Translations under genes and position numbers: made by a program | Notes under the pieces: model-generated | Database searches by the model: none | Seen by the model: the letters and a program-made list of their open reading frames with translations, nothing else | Told to the model about the DNA's origin: nothing | Assembly: GCA_029977605.1 (NCBI GenBank) | Contig: JAPOKN010000040.1 | Span: 1-9,228 of the forward strand | Reading direction: 5' to 3' | Source: Methanobacteriota archaeon | Lineage (GTDB): Archaea > Thermoplasmatota > Poseidoniia > MGIII > CG-Epi1 | Length of the DNA stretch: 9,228 nt | In this document: in pieces, positions 1 through 6,059 of the stretch | Layout: each line of letters opens with the position of its first letter | Position numbering within the stretch: the first letter of the stretch is position 1

Positions 1-2631
1 AGAGTTCTGAGTTTCCTCTTTGAGAATTTTCTGAAGATCTTTTTGTTCTTTTTCATTCAGGTCTAAATCACCTTTTAATCTTCCAACATCTGATTTTGTA
101 GCTTCAGTTTTTGCAGACAGGGCTGCAAATTGGCTTTGCTTTCCAGATAGTTCTTCTCTAAATTCATCCAATTCACTTTGTAATTTAGCAATGTTTTTAG
201 ATGATTTTCCACCGGCAATTGTTTGGAGATCTTTGGTTGCTTCAGCGATTTCGCTAGTAATTGTTTGGATATCTTGTTCTAAATTCTCAATAGATTCCTT
301 TCTTTCAATAATTTCACCTTGTAAAGCTTCAACCATTCCTTGGCGAGATTTGAGTGCGTCTTCAGCTTCCTGAACTCTCTTCTTAACTTCTTCAGCCCTT
401 CCATCGTAATCAGTAACTCGAGTCTGGAAAGCAGCCCTCTCACTTTCAAGTTCTTGTCTAGCGGTGGCTAATTTTCCAGCACTATCTATCAACTCACCGA
501 GGGCAGATGACTTCTGTAATTTCTCGGCATCCAAATTCCCTATTTCAGCAGTTAAATTGTCGATTTCAGTTCTATCTTCAGTTCCAAAGCTTATTCCGGT
601 TCGTGGTGCAGCACCTCCAACTAGGGCACCTCCACTTTCTAGTAATTCGCCTTGTAAAGTAACCATTCTTCCTTTGCCAAGATGTTTTCTTGCATTAGAT
701 AACGAATCAATGATTACAGTATCTCCGAATACATTTCCAAATGCATCCTTGTACCTTGAATCAAACTTAACTAGGTTTTGTGCAAAACCAATTGCACCAG
801 GTTTCTTTGAAATTAATATTGCTGCAGCACTTGGCTTGTATGAGTGTATTTTATTCAATGGTAAAAATCTTACTCTTCCAATGTTATTACGCTTCAAGAA
901 TTCAATTGCTTCAGCAGCAGCCCTGTCGTTTTCAGTAACTATCGACTGTAATCGAGCACCTGCAGCAACTTCCAATGCAGTAGCATATTCTTTGTCTACT
1001 CTCCCTAATTCAGCAACAGTTCCAATAATTCCAGATAATTTGCCTTCATCTCGACATTGTAAGATTGCCTTAACTCCTTTAGCATAACCTCCAAATTCTT
1101 CTCTTGCTCTTTGCGCAGCTTCTTTCGAAGCTAATTTCATTGATAAATTACGTAATTTCCCTTCTAGGTCTGACAAATCTTTTTGGTACTTTTCAATTGA
1201 TTTCAGAACATCTTTATGCTTTTTCTTAATCTTTTCCAAATTTTGATTTGCAGATTTATTTCCAATTTCCATATCTTTTAATTGGAAATCGGCTTCTTTT
1301 GCGTCAGTTATAATTGATTCTAACCACTTTTCAGATCGAATCACTTGTTCTTCTGCACTAGTTAATTGATTTTCCAATTGTTCCTTTTCACCCTCAATTC
1401 TATGCCTTTGCATCTCAAGTTCGCCGGCTTTCTTACGAAGTTCCTCAAGTTGATCACGTTGTTTCTTGACAACTTCCGAATTATTTGCAGCAGCACCCTC
1501 TAACTCAGTTAAACGTGAAACTTTAGCAGTAACTTTACTTTCAAGTTTCTTTATTATTTTATTCAAAGAATCTAAATCTTTTGTGAGATTTTTCAGTTCA
1601 TTAGATGCTACTTTGTGCTCACCAACGATTGTTTTTCTCTCAATTTCTAAATCTCTTAATTCGTTCTGTGCACTTTCAGCATTTCGTCCAGCCAAAGCAT
1701 GAGCAACTCTAGCTTTGTCTAATTCCTCTTGTAATTCCCGAGCTTTATTCCCTCCTGAAATTCCAATTTCGTTTTCTATTTCTTTAAATTTAAGTTGATT
1801 CGCTTCAATTTCTTCTCTTCTTTTAAGTTGTTTTTTGTCGATTTTTTCTAATTCTTTAGTATATTTTTCAACAATTTCTCTTCTTGATTCAATTTCAGCT
1901 TCTAGGTCAAATATAGTTCTAAATTTTAGAGCTATTTCATTTTCATTAAGTTCTTCGATAATACTCTCTAACTTTTCAGCATCTTCTTTTTCCCTTTCCA
2001 ATTGCTTTAAAGTTCTTTTTGATTCTTTTGCCCTTTCATTAAGAAGTACTAAATCAGCTTCAACTGATTTTCGTGCACTTCTAGTACTTTTCAATCGATT
2101 ATCATAAGCAGTAATTCCAGCAACATCTTCAATTTTTCTTCTTCTTTCAGTTCCAGACATTAAAGAAGTTTGAATGACATCCCCTTGTTGAATTATGTTG
2201 TATCCTGTTGCATATAGTCCAGCTCTTGAAAATAGGGCTTCAAATTCCCTAGCAGAAGATTTCTTTTTGTCAATTTGATAGTACGTAGTTGTATCTTTAC
2301 CCTTTAATTTTATTCCTTTAGTGAACGTAACTAAATCTTTTTCAATAGCCAAAAATCTATCACTATTGTCGAAGGACATTGAAACCTTACATGATTTTGG
2401 TCCACTTTTCTTTTTACTTCCTTCTTGGAAACCGTGTATTAGCTGTTTTAACTTTCTAGCTCTCAAAAGTTTTGTAGAACGAGATCCTAGGATGAAAAGT
2501 ATTGCATCAGTTATGTTAGATTTACCTGAACCATTAGGTCCTGTAATACATGTGAACCCAGGTCCGAGAGGGACGGTAACGTGGCCTTTGAAAGATTTAA
2601 AATTCTCGAACTTAAGTTCGAGAAGCCTCAC
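1..2631 (-). CDS. smc: Chromosome segregation/condensin ATPase SMC, partial (C-terminus off the left edge)
   Basis: This gene encodes the SMC subunit of condensin, an ABC-type ATPase that dimerises through a hinge and organises and segregates the chromosome. The first 877 residues are visible. The N-terminal head carries the Walker A motif GPNGSGKSN at residues 31-39 and a Q-loop region (YNIIQQGDV) near residues 143-151. A long Glu/Lys/Leu-rich coiled coil runs from about 170 to 505. The globular hinge spans about 505-675, with GRVRFLPL and GGALVGG stretches, and the returning coiled coil follows. About 300 residues are missing compared with a normal SMC of about 1170, including the signature motif and Walker B. 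I chose the GTG start at 2631-2629 because it is preceded eight bases earlier by GGAGG and directly follows an in-frame TGA. The protein lines up there with SMC N-termini (a FENFKSFKG-type motif). No frameshift was seen. It is co-transcribed behind the Fic-fold gene. ScpA may follow beyond the edge, but this is not visible. Confidence 0.96.
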   Translation of the reverse strand, partial: MRLLELKFENFKSFKGHVTVPLGPGFTCITGPNGSGKSNITDAILFILGSRSTKLLRARKLKQLIHGFQEGSKKKSGPKSCKVSMSFDNSDRFLAIEKDLVTFTKGIKLKGKDTTTYYQIDKKKSSAREFEALFSRAGLYATGYNIIQQGDVIQTSLMSGTERRRKIEDVAGITAYDNRLKSTRSARKSVEADLVLLNERAKESKRTLKQLEREKEDAEKLESIIEELNENEIALKFRTIFDLEAEIESRREIVEKYTKELEKIDKKQLKRREEIEANQLKFKEIENEIGISGGNKARELQEELDKARVAHALAGRNAESAQNELRDLEIERKTIVGEHKVASNELKNLTKDLDSLNKIIKKLESKVTAKVSRLTELEGAAANNSEVVKKQRDQLEELRKKAGELEMQRHRIEGEKEQLENQLTSAEEQVIRSEKWLESIITDAKEADFQLKDMEIGNKSANQNLEKIKKKHKDVLKSIEKYQKDLSDLEGKLRNLSMKLASKEAAQRAREEFGGYAKGVKAILQCRDEGKLSGIIGTVAELGRVDKEYATALEVAAGARLQSIVTENDRAAAEAIEFLKRNNIGRVRFLPLNKIHSYKPSAAAILISKKPGAIGFAQNLVKFDSRYKDAFGNVFGDTVIIDSLSNARKHLGKGRMVTLQGELLESGGALVGGAAPRTGISFGTEDRTEIDNLTAEIGNLDAEKLQKSSALGELIDSAGKLATARQELESERAAFQTRVTDYDGRAEEVKKRVQEAEDALKSRQGMVEALQGEIIERKESIENLEQDIQTITSEIAEATKDLQTIAGGKSSKNIAKLQSELDEFREELSGKQSQFAALSAKTEATKSDVGRLKGDLDLNEKEQKDLQKILKEETQNS

Positions 2632-3627
2632 TCAGAAGGCCTCCAGTTGAGATTGTCGAGGTTCGAGTCGCATTGCTTCCCGACCTCCATCAACAGTAGG
2701 TTGATGTTGATTCTTGTAAGATTTCCAAAAGTTTGAAATTAGATTTGTACGATCTCCCCTATCACCTGCTACTAGTCCAGATAGATAGATATTTCGATCA
2801 TCTTTATTCCACTTTGTAGCAGATAAACCTGCTCTAATTAGCATTCCATCCATAATTAATCTTCCGATCAGCCCATTTCCAGATTCGAATGGACGCACTT
2901 GTTGGAATCTGTGATGGAATAATACAGCTCTTTCAAACGGATGTAGTGGTGAAGGATCGTGCCACCATTGCAATAAGCCTTCCAATTCATCTTCTACTAA
3001 TATTGCAGGAGGCGGCATGAATGCAGAACCTGGTAAGTTAGCTGAATTCTCTCTTAGAACTCCGCCTTTCCCAGTTCCTTCAAATAAATCTTGATGTAAT
3101 TTTAAGATACTTCTTTTTCCCAGTCTTCCCACTCTTTCGCTAATCTCTCCGTGTAATCTCCTCAGAGATAAAACTTCTAAAACTTTTGATAAAGGGAGTC
3201 CAGATGGTGCTCTATCTTGATCAAATATAGATTCAATATTTTCAAATGTTAGAGGATTAGAAGATAGAGCCATATTTCCATAAATGGTAGCTACACGATT
3301 TTTAGCGTGTTCTCTTACCTTTTCATCGGTTGTTTGTAACCTATGGATTGCTCTGTTAAGGAATTTCATCCTCTCTAAGCCAAGTAATGCTTCTTTGTCG
3401 AGATATGGTGTTCTATAAGTTTCAGATGACATGTGAGCCATCCTTTCAATGGCTGCAAGTTCCAATTCATTGCTGTGCATCTGTTTTAATCGCTCTAGTT
3501 CAAACTCATCAGGTTCCTCAGAACCAAGGTATCGTTGTACCTTTTCTACGCGACCATCATACTTGAAAGATTTAACGAGGTAGAAGTAGTGCTGCCCTCG
3601 TGTGGTCTTCCTTGTTAAGTACACCAT
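2632..3627 (-). CDS. Fic-fold protein, probably catalytically dead, upstream of smc
   Basis: This 331-residue protein has a Fic/DOC fold. Active Fic enzymes transfer AMP or other nucleotide parts to protein side chains. The N-terminal 35 residues (MVYLTRK...YFYLVKS...QRYLG) form a small beta-rich module, found in archaeal Fic proteins, that resembles the N-terminus of some IS1634-like transposases. A helical domain follows. The Fic core has the flap (AFMPPP, residues 202-207), the helix HPFERAVLFHHRFQ (229-242) and the loop RPFESGNGLIGR (245-256). The usual loop is HPFxDGNGRxxR, so the catalytic His is Arg245, the acidic residue is Ser249 and the first Arg is Leu253. The usual inhibitory motif (IEGN) aligns with LSSN at 121-124, so the inhibitory Glu is Ser122. 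The reading frame is intact, which argues for a maintained pseudoenzyme rather than decay. The start is ATG at 3627-3625. There is no good ribosome site, but a TATA-like box about 28 bases upstream suggests a leaderless message. The stop touches the smc start. Confidence 0.85.
   Translation of the reverse strand: MVYLTRKTTRGQHYFYLVKSFKYDGRVEKVQRYLGSEEPDEFELERLKQMHSNELELAAIERMAHMSSETYRTPYLDKEALLGLERMKFLNRAIHRLQTTDEKVREHAKNRVATIYGNMALSSNPLTFENIESIFDQDRAPSGLPLSKVLEVLSLRRLHGEISERVGRLGKRSILKLHQDLFEGTGKGGVLRENSANLPGSAFMPPPAILVEDELEGLLQWWHDPSPLHPFERAVLFHHRFQQVRPFESGNGLIGRLIMDGMLIRAGLSATKWNKDDRNIYLSGLVAGDRGDRTNLISNFWKSYKNQHQPTVDGGREAMRLEPRQSQLEAF
2640..2644 (-). promoter_or_regulatory. Shine-Dalgarno site of smc, inside the end of the Fic-fold gene
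   Basis: Reading the minus strand, GGAGG lies eight bases before the GTG start of smc and matches the archaeal anti-Shine-Dalgarno sequence well. It lies inside the last codons of the upstream gene, so smc can be translated by ribosomes finishing that gene. This site decides the otherwise unremarkable GTG start. Confidence 0.75.
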
Positions 3628-3643
3628 GAGTTCATTCTCATTG

Positions 3644-3734
3644 GTTCCACCTTTTAAAGTTTTTCTACGGAGGTGTTAAGCTTAAAACAAACATTTTGGA
3701 CCACTTTTATTATGCACGGCATTTAAGGTGGAAC
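3644..3734. repeat. Inverted repeat GTTCCACC / GGTGGAAC in the divergent promoter region
   Basis: GTTCCACCTTTTAAA at 3644-3658 is matched in inverted orientation by TTTAAGGTGGAAC at 3722-3734. The outer eight bases pair perfectly and the inner A/T part differs by two bases. Each arm, read outward, is an A/T-rich box followed by GGTGGAAC, so the two divergent transcription units carry the same element pointing away from each other. The 75 bases between the arms are too many for a simple hairpin operator. A shared regulator site or duplicated promoter element is more likely, but this is inference. Confidence 0.4.
3651..3659 (-). promoter_or_regulatory. Candidate TATA box of the Fic-smc operon
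   Basis: On the minus strand the sequence reads CTTTAAAAG, close to the archaeal box A consensus. It is centred about 28 bases before the ATG of the Fic-fold gene. This would place transcription start at or just before the start codon, consistent with the absence of a Shine-Dalgarno sequence. It is followed directly by GGTGGAAC, one arm of an inverted repeat. Confidence 0.45.
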
Positions 3735-3761
3735 ACAAAATAAATATAATATTGAATTTAG

Positions 3762-3770
3762 TATTTTATA
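3762..3770 (+). promoter_or_regulatory. Candidate TATA box of arsC
   Basis: TATTTTATA is centred about 25 bases upstream of the ATG at 3791. This is the spacing expected between an archaeal TATA box and a transcription start that coincides with the start codon. No Shine-Dalgarno sequence precedes this ATG, which supports a leaderless message and the start chosen for arsC. Confidence 0.45.
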
Positions 3771-3790
3771 GACGATTACAATCCATAATT

Positions 3791-4189
3791 ATGGTAACTG
3801 TATTATTCATCTGTACAGGCAATGCAGCTAGGTCACAAATGGCTGAAGGTTTGCTGAAAAACATGAATTCTAGTTTGAACGTTTTAAGCGCAGGTACTAA
3901 ACCCGAAGGTTTGAATCCAAAGGCAACTATTGCAATGAAAAAAATGGGTATAGATATTTCTAATCAGCACTCAAAAAATATTGCAGATCTTAATTGGAAA
4001 GAAGCTGACTACGCGATAACTCTTTGCGGTTCAGCTAACGAAACTTGCGTCTCAATGCATTGGCCTGAAACTTGTAAAAAATTACACTGGCCAATTGAAG
4101 ATCCAATAACCCAAGATAACTTTGAATTTGCAAGAGATGATATCAGGGCTAGACTTACTGATTTTTTAGAAAAAGAAAATATGTTGTAA
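3791..4189 (+). CDS. arsC: Arsenate reductase, thioredoxin-coupled type (low-molecular-weight phosphatase fold)
   Basis: This cytoplasmic enzyme of 132 residues reduces arsenate to arsenite. The phosphatase loop CTGNAARS lies at residues 8-15, with nucleophile Cys8 and anion-binding Arg14. The stretch ITLCGSANETC places Cys79 and Cys86 seven residues apart, the same spacing as the redox pair Cys82/Cys89 of Staphylococcus ArsC. The Asp-Pro of the general acid is at 104-105. These three cysteines distinguish thioredoxin-linked ArsC from plain protein tyrosine phosphatases. An additional Cys95 is present. I prefer ATG 3791 because the family motif begins at once (MVTVLFICTGN) and a TATA-like box sits 25 bases upstream. 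An upstream in-frame GTG at 3728 would add 21 residues foreign to the family. The neighbouring phosphate import genes fit, since arsenate enters through phosphate carriers. No arsenite exporter or ArsR is visible. Confidence 0.88.
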   Translation: MVTVLFICTGNAARSQMAEGLLKNMNSSLNVLSAGTKPEGLNPKATIAMKKMGIDISNQHSKNIADLNWKEADYAITLCGSANETCVSMHWPETCKKLHWPIEDPITQDNFEFARDDIRARLTDFLEKENML

Positions 4190-4219
4190 ATATTGGTAAT
4201 TTGAAATAAATACAATATT
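4189..4219 (+). terminator. Weak hairpin after arsC, possible terminator
   Basis: AATATTG at 4189-4195 can pair with CAATATT at 4213-4219 across a 17-base loop, and T-rich sequence follows. The stem is short and A/T-only apart from one pair, so it would be unstable. In archaea, T-rich tracts alone often end transcription, and this stretch up to about 4249 is T-rich. Confidence 0.2.
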
Positions 4220-4226
4220 GTTTAAA

Positions 4227-4234
4227 TTTATATT
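4227..4234 (+). promoter_or_regulatory. Candidate TATA box of the small membrane protein gene
   Basis: The TTTATATT stretch lies about 37 bases before the ATG at 4268. This would put transcription start near 4255, just ahead of a Shine-Dalgarno-like AAGGTGA. The region is A/T-rich, so a chance match is quite possible. Confidence 0.25.
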
Positions 4235-4267
4235 TAGTCTCTTTTCTCTACAGCAATAAGGTGACTT

Positions 4268-4495
4268 ATGGAAAGAATCGAAGGATTGAAATGGCTAGGG
4301 ACTGCGTTTATTTTAAGCGGAATATTAATGACAAATTTGAATGTTTATCCTCTAAATATTTTTCTACACGGAGCTGGAGTTGTATTTTGGTCAATTGCAG
4401 GTTATATCACTCAAGATAAACCAGTTTTAGCTAATTTTGGCTTGCAGATTCCACTTTTTGCTATAGGTTTCTCAAAAGTTTTGTTCGGCTTTTAG
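4268..4495 (+). CDS. Small two-helix membrane protein, function unknown
   Basis: This 75-residue protein has two or three hydrophobic stretches: about residues 9-24, 31-46 and 57-74. A short LNVYPLN segment follows the first one. I associate this pattern (KWLGTxxILSG...LNxYPLN...) with small uncharacterised membrane proteins common in marine bacteria, archaea and their viruses, but I cannot confirm the family here. No catalytic motif is visible and there is no signal peptide cleavage site. The ATG is preceded by AAGGTGA at 4258-4264, a match to the archaeal ribosome site although only three bases away. The stop lies five bases from the convergently ending sixA-like gene. Co-transcription with arsC, 78 bases upstream, is possible but a separate promoter is as likely. 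Confidence 0.7.
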   Translation: MERIEGLKWLGTAFILSGILMTNLNVYPLNIFLHGAGVVFWSIAGYITQDKPVLANFGLQIPLFAIGFSKVLFGF

Positions 4496-4500
4496 ATAAT

Positions 4501-4983
4501 TTATAATTCTCTAGGTAACAGTAAATCTTCTAAATTCCAATTTCCAGCCTCTTTCCATGATATAGAATTGTCTTTTATTGTAAGTAATGCGGTTGCAGCA
4601 GTAGGCATTCGATGCCATTCTCCACACAAATGTTCAAGAAAATCGGCACAGCCAGGATTATGGCCAAGTATCATAATTGTTTCATAGTTTAATTCATCTG
4701 GAATATTTTTCATAATCTTCTTTGGTTTACTATGGTAAAATTTCCGAGAGTATTTTACATCAACGTCTTTTATGTATTTATTTATTCTTTTCCAAGTTTC
4801 TTTGGTTCTAGCAGAATCACTGGAAAATAATTTGTTAGGAATCCATTCTAATCTTATTAGTTCTTTAGCAATTTTTACAGATGCTTTTCTTCCTCTTTTT
4901 TTCAATGGCCTTTCGTGATCGGACAAATCAGGATATTTCCATGAACTTTTTGCATGTCTCATTAAAATTAGTTTGTTTATCAT
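4501..4983 (-). CDS. sixA: SixA-type phosphohistidine phosphatase (histidine phosphatase superfamily)
   Basis: This 160-residue cytoplasmic phosphatase uses a phospho-histidine intermediate. The catalytic motif LMRHAKS is at residues 7-13 with nucleophile His10. SSDSARTKET (54-63) supplies Arg59, and MILGHNPG (104-111) supplies the second catalytic His108. The DHERPLKKRG stretch (22-31) is typical of SixA, as is the length. SixA of Escherichia coli removes phosphate from histidine residues of phosphorelay or phosphotransfer proteins; other members act on other phosphorylated substrates, so the substrate here is unknown. The ATG start overlaps the phoU stop by four bases (ATGA) and is preceded by AAGGA six to seven bases earlier inside the end of phoU. 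The two genes are therefore very likely one operon with coupled translation. The context points to a role in phosphate sensing or signalling, but that is inference. Confidence 0.88.
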   Translation of the reverse strand: MINKLILMRHAKSSWKYPDLSDHERPLKKRGRKASVKIAKELIRLEWIPNKLFSSDSARTKETWKRINKYIKDVDVKYSRKFYHSKPKKIMKNIPDELNYETIMILGHNPGCADFLEHLCGEWHRMPTAATALLTIKDNSISWKEAGNWNLEDLLLPREL

Positions 4984-5969
4984 TTGTTTTCCTTTTTAGC
5001 AGCATAATTTATGGTTGCCTCAGAAATATCGGTTGAATATGCAATTGTTCTCATGATGGCATCCATTGCTATAGAGAATTCAAGAGGATGTTCCATTTCC
5101 TTTTTGTATCTGTTTTCGAAATAAGTTTGGGCCTTTTTCACAGATTTCTTTCCTTTATCTATAACAACGGTAGCTTTTCTAGGATCATTATTGATAAAAG
5201 ATTTCATAGCTTTTTCCATTATTTCACCGGCATCTTTTGCTAAAGGTAGCATTTTTCTTCCAGGAATAAGTCCTGCAATATATCCAATTTCAGCTAGTCT
5301 ACAGGCATGATCAGCTATTCTCTCTAAATATCTTGCAACATTTGAGTAAATGACGCCTTCAAAAGAAGAGGCCTTCAATTCGCGCGATAAGCTGGTATTT
5401 TCCAGCATCATATTGAATTGCCTTTCAATAAACCATTGAAGTTTATCAGCTTCTTTATCTCTATCAACAACATCTGCTGCTAAATCATCAGCACCTTCTA
5501 AGATTAATATTGAATCATTATACATTGCACTGACTATCTTGTATAATCTCTTGATTGCAGTTCTGAAGGGTAACGCTCCAGGATTAGACATATCAGTTAA
5601 CATAGCTTGAGCAGCTTCTTCTTCTATTATTTCTAATCCAATAACACTTGCTGAAAATTTACGTATGGTCTTTCTCTCTTTTACAGTAAGTCTAGGATTT
5701 CCTAGAACTTTTATCTCAGTTGCACCAGCAAGATAGGCTCCAATTAAATCTCGGAATAGATGTTGACTTTCTTCATCGTTACACTGCACGATTGAGGTTT
5801 TTTTGGTAGTGTCTGATTTACCTGGATCAATATTCATTGTCCCATCAGATTGTTTTCTTAATCTAACTTCAGAACCTGCTTTTAATTTATTTTTGTTAAT
5901 CCATTTCTTAGGTAGAGAAACAATCAAAGTAGATCCTCCAGTTTGCTGTAATTTTCTGCTTTCAGCCAT
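4980..5969 (-). CDS. phoU: Archaeal phosphate uptake regulator: AbrB/SpoVT domain fused to PhoU domains
   Basis: This 329-residue protein begins with an AbrB/SpoVT-like swapped-hairpin DNA-binding domain at about residues 4-50 (RKLQQTGGSTLIVSLPKKW). A linker or alpha/beta part follows, and then two helical PhoU repeats at about 135-235 and 240-325. DRDKEADKLQ (169-178) and ARYLERIADHACRL (212-225) are the acidic metal-binding helices typical of PhoU. The fusion is common in archaea, where it is thought to combine transcriptional control with phosphate sensing in place of a PhoR-PhoB system. I chose the ATG at 5969 because AAAGGA lies eight bases upstream and the family motif starts right there. 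A further upstream in-frame ATG would add 25 residues of hydrophobic sequence encoded by the promoter region. It is divergent from the PiT transporter gene and overlaps sixA at its end. It may bind the palindrome in the shared promoter. Confidence 0.9.
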   Translation of the reverse strand: MAESRKLQQTGGSTLIVSLPKKWINKNKLKAGSEVRLRKQSDGTMNIDPGKSDTTKKTSIVQCNDEESQHLFRDLIGAYLAGATEIKVLGNPRLTVKERKTIRKFSASVIGLEIIEEEAAQAMLTDMSNPGALPFRTAIKRLYKIVSAMYNDSILILEGADDLAADVVDRDKEADKLQWFIERQFNMMLENTSLSRELKASSFEGVIYSNVARYLERIADHACRLAEIGYIAGLIPGRKMLPLAKDAGEIMEKAMKSFINNDPRKATVVIDKGKKSVKKAQTYFENRYKKEMEHPLEFSIAMDAIMRTIAYSTDISEATINYAAKKENK

Positions 5970-5977
5970 GATTGCAA

Positions 5978-5983
5978 TCCTTT
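5978..5983 (-). promoter_or_regulatory. Shine-Dalgarno site that fixes the phoU start
   Basis: AAAGGA on the minus strand is eight bases before the ATG at 5969. It supports the 329-residue form and argues against starts further upstream, for which no comparable site is seen. Confidence 0.6.
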
Positions 5984-5993
5984 CTATATGGGC

Positions 5994-6018
5994 TATAATA
6001 TATAGTCTATATATAATA
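5994..6018. promoter_or_regulatory. TA-rich palindrome in the phoU/pit divergent promoter, candidate operator overlapping TATA boxes
   Basis: Twenty-five bases centred on T6006 pair in 11 of 12 positions. The inner arms ATATATAG and CTATATAT (5998-6005 and 6007-6014) are perfect. The element sits 25 bases outside the phoU start and 42 bases before the transporter start. It contains TATA-like sequence on both strands, so a protein bound there could block both promoters. Alternating TA runs form palindromes easily, so the operator reading is inference. Confidence 0.4.
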
Positions 6019-6047
6019 TTTAGCATATATTTATTTATAGGCAATTT

Positions 6048-6052
6048 AGGAG
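6048..6052 (+). promoter_or_regulatory. Shine-Dalgarno site of the PiT transporter gene
   Basis: AGGAG lies seven bases before the ATG at 6060, supporting that start and indicating a leadered message. A TATA-like TATATAAT around 6009-6016 would give a leader of roughly 20 bases. Confidence 0.6.
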
Positions 6053-6059
6053 CATTTTA

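Noticed and set aside
464..1087. Long plus-strand open frame of 207 codons
   Set aside because: It lies antisense to the smc hinge and coiled coil, where the minus strand gives clear SMC motifs; its Ser/Leu/Phe-rich product is the usual mirror of a coiled-coil gene.
1835..2107. Plus-strand open frame of 90 codons, Ser/Phe/Leu-rich
   Set aside because: It is a shadow of the Lys/Glu-rich SMC coiled coil on the opposite strand and has no ribosome site or family motif.
2920..2945. HPF at residues 229-231 of the Fic-fold protein as the catalytic His motif
   Set aside because: It is not followed by the GNG loop. It aligns with the HPxxRA helix that precedes the real loop by 16 residues in active Fic proteins, so the catalytic position is Arg245.
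3668..3676. Strong GGAGGTG on the plus strand as the ribosome site of a small gene
   Set aside because: The only frames that follow within range are under 20 codons, and the site is far from arsC; it lies in the divergent promoter region and is probably chance.
3728..3790. GTG at 3728 as an upstream start of arsC
   Set aside because: The 21 added residues have no counterpart in the family, and the GTG lies inside the inverted-repeat arm; the ATG at 3791 has a well-spaced TATA-like box.
5970..6044. Longer phoU form starting at 6044
   Set aside because: The extra 25 residues come from the TA-rich promoter region, and the ATG at 5969 has a good ribosome site and begins right at the AbrB-like motif.
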